DNA of 37,668 nucleotides from Paramacrobiotus richtersi (Eukaryota; Tardigrada; Eutardigrada; Parachela; Macrobiotidae), in assembly GCA_034698045.1 (NCBI GenBank), contig JAQGAU010000152.1, positions 1 through 37,668 of the forward strand, in the 5' to 3' direction. The notes beneath the pieces were generated by a model. That model was not told where the DNA came from, ran no database searches, and saw only the letters and a list, made by a program, of their open reading frames with translations. Below, in pieces: positions 1-8,824 of the stretch. Position 1 is the stretch's first letter; the number at the start of each line of letters is the position of its first letter. A program made the position numbers and the translations under genes.

Positions 1-396
1 AACGTCTCAAAAGCTAACGGTACGAATTCATATTGTCCGCTCAGCTCAGTGTAGTGTCTTCTTTTGGCCACTTCCCGCGCTTACGCTTCTGATCCAGGCT
101 TTTCGGACGTATCCGCGACGTATGACTGGGCTACTGTGTCTGCAACCGTTACGTCGTATACCGCATTTCTTCCGGCTCTAAAGGGTACCCTGGTCATACC
201 ATCCGGACGTTTGCCGTCGCTTCGACAAAGTCCTGAAGGTTCCTTGATCGCATGGTATTCGGCGGTAACCAGCCAGTCCAACAATGCTTTGGCGTTCGTA
301 TGGGTAGTATGGATAGACGTTCCAACTTGACTGCACCATGCCGTATTACAGTAGGTCTAGCTAATCTTTCAAAACCATATGCTACGGCATGTTGAA

Positions 397-447
397 TTTT
401 CTGTTCGTAGTTTGTTGACACTCGCATTTTCTGTTCGTAGTTTGTTA
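397..447. repeat. Two-unit direct repeat, 30-bp period
   Basis: A 21-bp unit beginning attttctgttcgtagtttg occurs at 397-417 and again at 427-447. It lies just outside the larger dispersed repeat that starts near 452. No gene is visible in 1-450; the short open frames there overlap each other on both strands and show no domain. Confidence 0.8.
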
Positions 448-451
448 GCAC

Positions 452-1260
452 TGGTTCAGGGAACTCGGTGAGATGGTCGAGACATAACTGCGTATTGTGA
501 CCTTATAATATGTTTTATTTTGCTTACTAATAATGTTTACAGATTCTGCTGCTGACGCCCTTAGTCTGTGCGATCCTTCATCAGTGTAATCCAAACCACC
601 AAAAAAGGTCGCTAGTAGACGCTATTTAAGAGGTGATCACAGAAGGACGCCTTGTAAAAAATGTCACCTACAGGCGCTGATACATTATTGTCGTGTTCTG
701 GTACTTAAAATTTAATATAAATACCCAGCTTTTCTCAAGACGGCAAACCAAAGACTAAACTCACTGACGCATGGTTCTAGACAACATGGTAATCGCTAGG
801 GCGCTTTTGTAAAACATCATTATTCGAATACAGGCAATACTGAAGGTCATATACTACAAATATGGTCACCTCTAGCCGCCATTTAAAAGCGCACACACAT
901 AATTGTACTACCCCGCCTACAAATGCGTATGAGCTTTTGTGATGTGTTTTACCCACTTAGGACATTTCATCCCTTCAATACCGTCATGATCGCGTCCATG
1001 ACGCAAAGTTGTAAAAGAATCTTGGGCAGTGATCGCAACGAAACACTGCTTGCTGAACAGGAGATCGGAACACTTTTGGCAACTAAATACCAGTTAGGGG
1101 CGGCGTGCGAGGTCAGATCAAACTGTGCAAGTACAAAACTTCCTTGAAAGTGATCACACCGAGAAAGAACTTCCCAAGATGTAAAATGTCCCATGGAATA
1201 TCAAGGGTCACTCGGTAATAACTCATCAGAACTTTAGAAACAGGGAACCAGGCGCGACCT
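452..1260. repeat. Dispersed repeat, copy 1 (noncoding, diverged)
   Basis: This stretch matches 3474-3985 in the same orientation. Shared blocks include ctggttcag followed by a diverged 90-bp stretch, agccgccattta, acaaatgcgtatgagctttt, taggggcggc, aagaacttcc and accaggcgcg near the right end. Copy 1 carries about 300 bp (roughly 565-870) that copy 2 lacks. No open frame is preserved between the copies, so I read it as a noncoding or decayed mobile repeat. The family is not recognised. Confidence 0.7.
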
Positions 1261-1264
1261 AGAT

Positions 1265-1851
1265 TTATTCACGAAACATTGGTGGCTCATACAGGTAATC
1301 GTCGTCGTAATCGGCAATATCCTCGATATTCAGTTCGTAATTTTGCGGGAGCACTGGTGGCGGCGGAGGATTCGGTAGTGGTTGTGGTGGATCCGGAACA
1401 GGTGCATTAGCAGCATCCGGAATGGGCACTTCCGGTCCTCTCTGGTCCGGATCCTTCACATTGCGGTATTGCACGGGCTTGTTCCGTGTCCAATCTACAG
1501 ATCCTGGTCTACTGTCCTGTCGACAGTAGCGTTGGACATGGCCAATTGAACCACACTGCCAGCATCGTCTGGGTGGGCGTGGTCGCGGAGTTTCAAGCAT
1601 CTACACAATTTAGATATCACTTTAAGACATCTCCCTATGCCGGGGGGCTCCTCAGGCTGTGTGCTGCCCCTAGGCCGCTTTTTCTTCCGGTTCCTTTTTC
1701 GCTGCACTTCTGAGACTTTGTCGCTGTCGTCTACCAGGCTTCGCTGCTCGCTGATGCGCGCACGTTGGCCAGGTACACGCAGCGCACGTTTCATAACATT
1801 ACTGAGTAATGTTATGAAATTCAACGAACTAAAAATGGTACACAAACTCAA
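1265..1851 (-). pseudogene. Broken zinc-knuckle (Gag-like) reading frame
   Basis: Two overlapping minus-strand frames look like parts of one protein. The upstream frame (1851 to about 1600) is rich in Arg/Lys, with a basic block RKRNRKKKRPRG followed by acidic and proline residues. The downstream frame (1600-1265, 111 codons) opens with a perfect CCHC zinc knuckle, CWQCGSIGHVQRYC (C-x2-C-x4-H-x4-C), then a long proline-rich linker and an acidic tyrosine-containing tail ending at a stop. The two frames differ by one register, and a TAG sits directly before the ATG at 1600. The join is therefore either a frameshift or an unrecognised intron ending in gtgtag. A basic region followed by a knuckle suits a retrotransposon Gag nucleocapsid or a domesticated Gag. 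A cellular CCHC protein is the alternative. No protease or reverse transcriptase follows. Confidence 0.45.
1789..1819. repeat. 31-nt perfect palindrome
   Basis: Arms tttcataacattact and agtaatgttatgaaa (15 nt each) are exact reverse complements around a single central g at 1804. The palindrome lies at the start of the upstream zinc-knuckle frame. Confidence 0.95.
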
Positions 1852-1942
1852 ATGGGCTAATATTTGAAAGTTTGATTCTAAGGAAAATCAATTGTGCCGG
1901 GATATTTGTTACCTCGTCCGGGTTGAACTCAAGTATGCTTAC

Positions 1943-2422
1943 CTGTAGATGCTTTCTTCAAACAGTGCTCCGTTACCAGTACCAGTGAGGTCAGCGGCAA
2001 ATATGTAGCATAATTTTTCCCATGTTGAGATGTATACGGTTTCTTGATTGAAACGAGCACAGGTTTGACGGAGCTAATGCCAAAATGATTTTAACTGGTG
2101 CAATAAAACTGACTAATGAATCTGGAAGCGGTACCTGTATTCACCGTTAGTCACGTTTTTTACAGCATTCGTGCAATGAACTAAAGGAATCTGAAGGCGC
2201 TGGTTGATCGAAAGTCGCGCAATAATCAAAATTGTCTGGGTGTGTTTGTAGGGTACAGTCGCAGTCTTCGGGTCTAGTATGTGTCTCCAAATCCTTTACA
2301 ACAATGCGTTCGCTAAATCCGTACCAATTAAAAACAGTACCAGAGCAGTAACAAAGGCAGTAAATGCAGTGAAAGCAGACCCCGAGGCGTGTCCGTAAAT
2401 TGCATGCGACGCGCTGTCGCAT
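1943..2422 (-). CDS. Tentative cysteine-rich secreted protein, partial
   Basis: The minus frame 2422-2147 (91 codons) has a hydrophobic, cysteine-rich stretch near its start, then EDCDCTLQTHPDNFDYC. The C-x-C ... H-P ... C arrangement recalls the amino terminus of TIMP/netrin-like modules, but nothing further in the frame supports that fold. A second possible exon lies at 2073-1943: it has an acceptor ending gcattag, a 131-nt open stretch containing one Cys, and a strong donor acag|gtaagc. I could not find a convincing donor joining the two. Treat this as a candidate exon pair only; the ORF could be chance. Confidence 0.2.
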
Positions 2423-2804
2423 CGCTCGCTACTGCGTATTAAATAGCCTGTATTCGTGTTAGGACAGCTCCTGCTGCATCGCTGTGATACGAGTACCGTA
2501 TTACTACGATTATAATAAATGGTAGTTTATTGTCCTATGCAACGGGGCAAGGCCCCCTCAAGGCAACAGACAGTGGATGCAATACTAGATTATGAACGTT
2601 CAGGGATCGTGAGCATGAATACACTGCTAAAAAAAACAAGAACAAAAAAAAACAAGTTTGTAAGTTTGGAGACAATGCTAAGGCAAAGACAGGTTCTTCT
2701 TAGTCCAAGACAGATCGGTCCAACCAATTTCGTCCAGGGTATCACGGAAAGCTGGCAAGGACCGATAGGCCGTTGTCGGCAGGTCCAGTTCATTCCAAAG
2801 CTCG

Positions 2805-2880
2805 GTCATTATTACCGTTTACCGTATTACCGTTTATTTATTTATTACCGTTTACCGTACTCGATTACCGTACGCTTTAC
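2805..2880. repeat. ttaccg-rich simple repeat tract
   Basis: The hexamer ttaccg recurs about six times with interruptions and a ttta run between 2805 and 2880. Reading frames crossing it (for example 2519-2887) inherit an artificial repeated YYRLPY pattern and are not credible genes. I see no gene between 2423 and 3473. Confidence 0.6.
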
Positions 2881-3473
2881 ATACTGAACTTTCTGCGCAC
2901 TGAACTTTCGGTAGCTTTCTGTCAAACGCACATTACGACAATTTAGATCTGTTACCGAACTTCTATACTGTATTCCGTCGACATTAGTAATTTATTATTA
3001 AAACCTTCAGTTAGCAAGTAGTGTCACGCGGTCGGTTGCGAAGAGACATTTTTTACAGAGATTGCTCCATAGCACACTGAATTTCGACTTGTCCTTATCA
3101 CGGTCTGTAATGTTGCGGCAGCGCAAAATTATCAAGTCATCACGCGTGACCCTTGCGGGTATGGGAGTGTTGTGTATAACTAGTAGGGTATTATGGCTTT
3201 GTTGGAGAAAATATTGCCCATATCAAGCAGTGTTGGTTCTTTCGGTTTGCCTGTTTTTAGCGGGAACTAAAAGCAGGCAGTTAGTAACGAGCGTAATGGG
3301 AACTGGCGGTCGGAAATTAACTTGATCTTTTATGGCAGCTAAGTGGTGGATCCATTTCGTAGATGCCTGGAATATGGGTAGGACAGCAGGGAATGCAGTG
3401 TGCGGATTGGCCGATCGTAGTAGTCGAACAGCCTTAACGCGATGACATCCAAAGAATAATACAAATACCTTGC

Positions 3474-3985
3474 ACTGGTTCAGAGAATTGCGGTGAACTG
3501 GTTCGAGAAATAACTGCGTGTTTGGACTTCAGAATATTTGTTATTTTGCTTACAAGTAGTGTTTACAGGTTCTGCCGCAATATGGTTGCCAACAGCCGCC
3601 ATTTAACAGCCTACACTCTGTTTCTGTTGTAATACTCCGGTTACAAATGCGTATGAGCTTTTGTGGTTTGTTTTAACCACTTCGGACAATCCATCCCTTT
3701 ACTGCAGTCATGATCGTGTTCACGACGCTTAAGAGAACACAAAGTTTAAGAAACTTTCTGTCATAGATCATAACAAAATGCTGGAACGCATTTGGCAACC
3801 AGATATCGGTTAGGGGCGGCGGCACGCTAGTCCCGTTCAGTTGTGCAGGTACAATACTTTCATGGAAGTAATCAGACCGTGAAAGAACTTCCAAATAAAT
3901 AAAATATCTCAAGGAACATCAAGGGTCCAGGGACACTCGATAAAAACGCACCAGGCGCGCTTCGTTATTAATTTTATTCTTGAAA
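3474..3985. repeat. Dispersed repeat, copy 2
   Basis: This is the shorter, same-orientation relative of 452-1260, with many substitutions and without the internal 300-bp segment. Both copies end near accaggcgcg followed by an AT-rich stretch. No terminal inverted repeats or target-site duplications are obvious, so the element type is undetermined. Confidence 0.7.
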
Positions 3986-4537
3986 ATTGACAACAGACCG
4001 AATTTGCACGAGCGCAGAAAGCAAGCGCAGAGCAGGACTGGCTGTACAGAAGTCAGAGGCAGAAATTAAAACAGAAGTAATTTCGCATCAGCATCATTCT
4101 GTTACGTTTAGCCCACTAGCCGCCTTTGGGTGATCGCCATTAACCCCGGTGCGCTACGTTTCGGCCGCTTCTGTGCGTCGCCGATTCGTATTTAGAGCCG
4201 ATCTGCGTGTTTGGTTTGCTGCTGTGGTGCCAATTTTCCCCCGGTATCGAAACTGGCAGAAAAACGCTCTACCACTGTTCTACTCTGCGGGTTGAATGAA
4301 GATGACGGCAGCAAAAAAAAAACAGACAAAATATATACTTGGTATTACTAAACGCCGCACCATCGCGATACAGTGTGAGAAATCCGCCAGGCTTTTACTT
4401 TGCTGGTGTGCGATGATGGAGCCAATCGGTACCGGGTTCTGGACAACGCTGGAAAGAATAAAGATTTTATGCCTGCTCTCTTCGATCTTTCTGACCGTTC
4501 TTTTCATCATTCTGTAAGTTTCAGGCAGCTTGTGATG

Positions 4538-5020
4538 CATTTACACTTAAATTAATACGACTTTTTCCACACCAACAGGAACGCAACTAAGGAATAGGTC
4601 ATTCAAGGGTCATTGGAAGTCTTTCCATAACCTGTGGGTATACGCCACAGTGGCCCACACGTGCACTTGCATTCATGACGACATACACAGCGCTTTCGAT
4701 TGCGGAAGTAACAGGACTTAGGGGAGCGTTGGCGGCAGCCGCATCCGGCGCATGGTGTACCACGGCTACTGCTGCTTCTCCTTCCCCTTCTCTGTTCTTC
4801 ACTTTCTTCATGTAAGCAGCGGCCTTACCTTCTGGTGACGCCCCATACTTCTTCCGGGTGGTATCTTACTTCTTCGCCTCCGATAGTGCATTGCTTCAAA
4901 CGTCCTGAAGCCCAACTACGAAACAGTTTGTGTTCACGTAAAACAAGGAAGCCTTCACGTTAACTTTGCCACGTATTTACACTTCAGTTAATATGACTTT
5001 CTCAGCACCTGCTAAAACTC
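4538..5020. repeat. Short direct repeat pair around 430 bp apart
   Basis: 4540-4575 and 4972-5007 share a tttacactt..a.ttaata.gactttt.c..cacc pattern in the same orientation. They bracket the minus-strand cysteine-rich frame at 4603-4824. This may be the trace of a local duplication. Confidence 0.5.
4603..4824 (-). CDS. Candidate small cysteine-rich (metallothionein-like) exon
   Basis: A 73-codon minus-strand stretch open to a TGA at 4603-4605 encodes TPCAGCGCRQRSPKSC and then CVCRHECKCTC. That gives nine cysteines in about 35 residues, in CxxCxC and CxC clusters among many Arg/Lys. The spacing resembles metallothionein-type metal-binding peptides, but no specific family is recognised. There is no in-frame ATG, so an upstream exon would be needed; a strong donor-like aag|gtaagg lies at 4829/4828 in another frame. 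A competing frame (4811-4599) is open across the same bases and is Ala-rich with a single Cys. Because two frames are open, chance cannot be excluded. Confidence 0.28.
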   Translation of the reverse strand, partial: GRCLHEESEEQRRGRRSSSSRGTPCAGCGCRQRSPKSCYFRNRKRCVCRHECKCTCGPLWRIPTGYGKTSNDP

Positions 5021-5220
5021 GTACAATACGTTACTGTGGATCACAAAGATCGGGCTGCTGCCAGTGTATGGGCTGCAAAAAAGCTAGAATCGCAGGATCT
5101 CTCAAGCTGAGTCAAGCAACTGCTCTTCCAGCAGATGTTCTTCAGTCTTGTTATTGCTTCTTGGTTGCCAATTCCCGCTTGTCACTGGGAGATGATGCCG
5201 GATCGACAACGGTGTTGTAA

Positions 5221-6462
5221 ATGCTTCCTTGTCATCAGTGCTGCTTCAAGGAAACCTACAGCAAACACTTAGTTTCCAGACCGCTTCAGCAACATGCGCA
5301 TTTTATAGCGCTTTTATGTGAAACTCGACTACTCGACTGCTAGCAGTACAATATTGTAATTCAGTTAACAGGTTCGTGATTGCCTTGTGATTCTGTATTC
5401 GGCTGTTCTTGTTGTGCCCAGAGTACTAGGATTTACAGCAAATTCTTACAGAACCCTTAAGCTAGATGCAACCAAAATTCTGTTAACATTAAAAGGTTGT
5501 GAGGTTATTTGCGGCAATAACGTAGAGAATCAAAACTAAATTCGTACGGTCACCTATTTTGCTTTACACAAATTTACCAGTGTTTTATGTCAAACATCTT
5601 CCCTGTATCAAGCCGTTTAAGCGCTTGTATTAAATAAGCTTTTCCACCATGCAGCGTGCTTCTAGCTGTGCAACCAAATTCATCTATTTCGGGACCGAAC
5701 ATACTGTCCGAAATAAATGCACTTAAATCGTACAGTAAAACTAAAGCATTTGTTATCTATCATTCGCGAGATTATGCGTATACTACACTAACGATGAAAC
5801 AATGCGTACAGCTGCCGATGCTGTTGCAATGATTTTTATGGTAAACCGCATACTTATCCGATTTTCCGTTTTACACGGTACTGGCAGTATCTTCTGAGGT
5901 ACTGTAGTATTCCGGTTAAATCGGAAAACGGCAAACTGATGACAGGAATGACTGCGTGATGTCTGCTGGTACAAAACAGTAACCTTTAATTTACAAATGC
6001 TCAGTACGATGCAGTAAAGCAACCGGGTGTAAAATAATGTAATTATACTCCCTATCTGGCATTACGGCTGTGTGGACAACAATACCCTGATGTTCAGTTC
6101 TTTACTAACGATGGGCAGATGTAAGGAGCATATATTAATTTCAGCGATACTGGCGTGGTGTTATTTGTTCCTTTTATAATTCCATGCAGGCAGTTCTAGT
6201 GTTACAATTGCTCTCTGATTGCGAGTTTAACTGGGTAGACCCCAAAACACATCCACATTAAGTAGTTGCACACACAAAAGAACAATAACAAAAAACGTTT
6301 ATTACGATCGTTGCATGTGGATTGTATCAACTGGCTGCGGCTAAACGAACATCGGTAAAATATAAACTGTCGAAACGAGAAATTCATGACGCTACGACCT
6401 GGAGGAAACTAATGAGACTGTAAACTCATTCAGCCTTCTAGTTCGATCTTGATTGCGACGGA
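5221..6462. other. Gene-free stretch
   Basis: I see no supportable gene. The longest frames (for example 6022-5783 minus, 79 codons) have no recognisable domain, no splice context and AT-driven composition. No tRNA or rRNA signature was recognised. Confidence 0.6.
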
Positions 6463-6497
6463 TTAATTTGCCAATTTAAGCATCCATACAAATCCAC

Positions 6498-6521
6498 AAA
6501 TGTACATTATCGATATAATGT
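6498..6521. repeat. Perfect 10-bp stem, 4-nt loop hairpin
   Basis: tgtacattat, cgat, ataatgtaca. The element begins 35 nt past the stop of the minus-strand helical gene, so it would fall in that transcript's 3' untranslated region. Confidence 0.9.
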
Positions 6522-6556
6522 ACACACCGCAAGTGTTAATAAAATCTTGCACCAGT

Positions 6557-8240
6557 TCATCGAAGTTCATCGGACGCAGCCACAACGCGCTGATCGAACG
6601 GATACTGGGGCAGCTTGCTGTTAAGCGTAACCATACTCTCTCGAATACTCGCAATGGACGCTTGCAGTGCGGCAGTATCCTGCCCGGAGAACGATCCAAC
6701 CAATCCGGAAATGTGCTCCAACGGTTCCAGCAGCGCATCAATGCTGATCATCTGTTTCATAGCGTTCTGAAGAGTTGTGTTGGTATCAAACATACTTCCC
6801 AAGTACGTGACGAGAGTTGCCATCTTTGTATTGATCTCCGCAAGAACTTGAAGTTTGCTTCTCATCTCGGCAATCTGGCTGTCGAGACTGCGTTTCTGCT
6901 CTTCCTGTTGTGCTTTTGTCCGCTGCAGGCCCGCAATCCTATTCTGTGCGGCGTTGACGCTGGCTTGCTTCTCTGTCACACGTTCGCTGCTGCGAGCAAC
7001 ACTGGCTTCAGCTGAGCGGACTGCGCCCCGCGCGTTTTCAATCTCGGGGCCGATTTGGCAGGGCAAATTGACCACTTCTTGTACCGCGTTCACCACATTG
7101 TCGGGGATCCTTTGAACCTCTTGAACCACAACATCCGGGACTCTTCGGACTTCCTGAACCGCATTGTTGGCGGTCTGTTCGACTACTCTCCAGGCATTGT
7201 TTAACCCCCATCGCCGGTTTCGAATGGACCTGTTGTATAAGAATGAATAGCTGGTGAAGCTAAGTGCGACACACTGCCCTAAACCTGCTTCAGGCTTAGA
7301 AATGTCATACCGTAATCTAGAAACCTCCACCTTGATACTTTTTGGCATGTGAATATATGCCTGGATATTAGAAAAAATTAGATAATATAACTAGAAAACT
7401 AGGAAATTTTATACAATTACCGAGGGGATCTTAAACAATAAAATCTTTTATTTACTAAACGCAGGCTGTTGTCTGTTGATATCGGTACAGCGAATCATCA
7501 TCGCACATGGACATAAAGTAGCTGACCTCTTGGATCTCCAGATGCAGTTCGTCGCATGTTGTAGGCTGTCTTCTTGCGAGCGCAGAGTGCTCCTGGCACT
7601 CTCCAGTATGGCCGTTTCCTCGTTGAGCTCCCGCTGCACGTCAGGTCAGTGCTTGGTTACTCTGCGCCAAATCGGTTGTGGCGGCGCTGATGGCATCCGT
7701 GGTATTCTTCAGATTCTGCTCCAACTGGCTGAGTTGCAGAGTTTTGTTGATGATGCTGTCATCCAGCTGTTGCTTGAGCTGATCGGCTTCGGTCCGCATG
7801 GGCTGTAGAATGTCGTAGAAAGTGCGGAACCGCGTCTTGGTGTTCTGGATTAACTGGTCGGCTTGCTCGATACGCGATGGCACCGGCGCATCGGCTAACG
7901 GTTTGAGGGCATCGTTGGCGAGGATGTGGATGGCGTTCTGGTATGGCTGACCGAATTTCCCCCAAAAGTCGACTAAGGTGGTTTCACTCGCTATCGGGCG
8001 ATAAGTTACTTAATAAAACAGCTGTTTAATCACACATTTAAAAAGATGTACAACAACAGATGTACAATATTTAAATATACCTAAAATATATAATGACGGA
8101 GAATAGTGTGTACGACAGTTTAAATTATTATGACCGGTTTTTGTCTTAGTCACACGCGTACCTGTCATAATATGGACACCAAGCAAGCAAAGCATCACGC
8201 CCAAGAATGGGCCGATAACTTTACTGCGCATGTTGAACAA
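6557..8240 (-). CDS. Secreted alpha-helical coiled-coil protein (3 exons, two indels)
   Basis: Exon 1 (8240-8162) encodes a signal peptide, MFNMRSKVIGPFLGVMLCLL, and ends in phase 1 at acag|gtacgc. Exon 2 (8008-7489) starts after ttattaag and carries heptad-rich helices (around RIEQADQLIQ, LSQLEQNLKNT, then QRELNEETAILE). Exon 3 (7229-6557) starts after tatacaacag and is again coiled coil, ending in a TGA. With these borders the coding length is 1272 nt, giving about 423 residues. Within exon 2 one extra base near 7643 and one missing base near 7553 cancel, so the 30 codons between them read correctly only in a shifted frame; read straight through, a TGA appears at about 7644. The role is unknown: a secreted helical-bundle protein. 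Alternatively exon 2 runs on to a TAG at 7457-7455 with AATAAA right after it, making a shorter product. The exon 2/3 join is my inference. Confidence 0.6.
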
Positions 8241-8269
8241 TGCTGGAAAACGAGTTACAGCGACTATGG

Positions 8270-8760
8270 TAGAGTGTCTGGCTGACAGCCCGACTCGCTG
8301 CTAAACTATGTTGGCAAGTTGTGTGATCAGTGATCACAAACCACTTCCCTTTTAAATACTGCTTGTATATATACGAAGCAACACGTGGCCAGAGCATAAC
8401 CACCCGGAGAAACGAAGCATCCGCTTGCATTGCTGTGAGCATAGTAAGCGGAACATATTACCACTCTCGATCGAGCTCGGTCGAAATCCAAAACCTACGC
8501 TCCGCTATGCTGTAAAGCAGGGCAGGAATGACAAAGCAGCCGGTGTCAAGGTCGGAATTAGCATAGACACAATCATCGATTCTTCCACAGTCAGCTCGGC
8601 CTGACCGGCCATGATGTGTTACTCATTCCGGAACCACGAGGGAAACGGTATTATGCATCCGATATCTGCATTCAATATCTCCACGGTACAATCGACTTTC
8701 TAGTCATTCAAGCGTACATAAGCTCTACTGAGCACAACGTAACACCCAAACTTTATATTA
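8270..8760 (+). promoter_or_regulatory. Duplicated 5' flank with TATA-like box
   Basis: This stretch is clearly related to 14985-15500 upstream of the second helical gene copy. The best block is about 8596-8700 (gaccggcc, attccggaaccacgaggg, caatatctccacggt). A TATA-like tttatatta at 8752-8760 corresponds to tttatataa at 15492-15500, about 65-70 nt before the respective start codons. The block is open in one frame in both copies, but the differences fall mostly at codon positions 1 and 2, so I treat it as noncoding. Confidence 0.5.
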
Positions 8761-8824
8761 GTCTAGGTTGATCCGATCGTTACGGTATTCAGATGTGCAC
8801 CGCTTTGTTTTGGAAGCCGAAGGG

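Noticed and set aside
2519-2887. 122-codon plus-strand frame
   Set aside because: The C-terminal part is the ttaccg simple repeat; the remainder has no family features.
3062-3325. 87-codon plus frame with hydrophobic segment
   Set aside because: No start context, no paralogue and no splice sites consistent with a gene.
4280-4540. Overlapping frames on both strands, each with one hydrophobic stretch
   Set aside because: They are mirror readings of the same bases; no splice context or domain supports either.
4966-5220. 84-codon plus frame with several cysteines
   Set aside because: Cysteines are not in a recognisable pattern, and the frame begins inside a short duplicated repeat.
8596-8760. 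Open frame upstream of both helical gene copies (TGHDVLLIPEPRG / TGLGVLFIPEPRG)
   Set aside because: Open in both copies, but differences are mainly at codon positions 1 and 2, the ends differ and there is no start codon; the block lies in promoter position.
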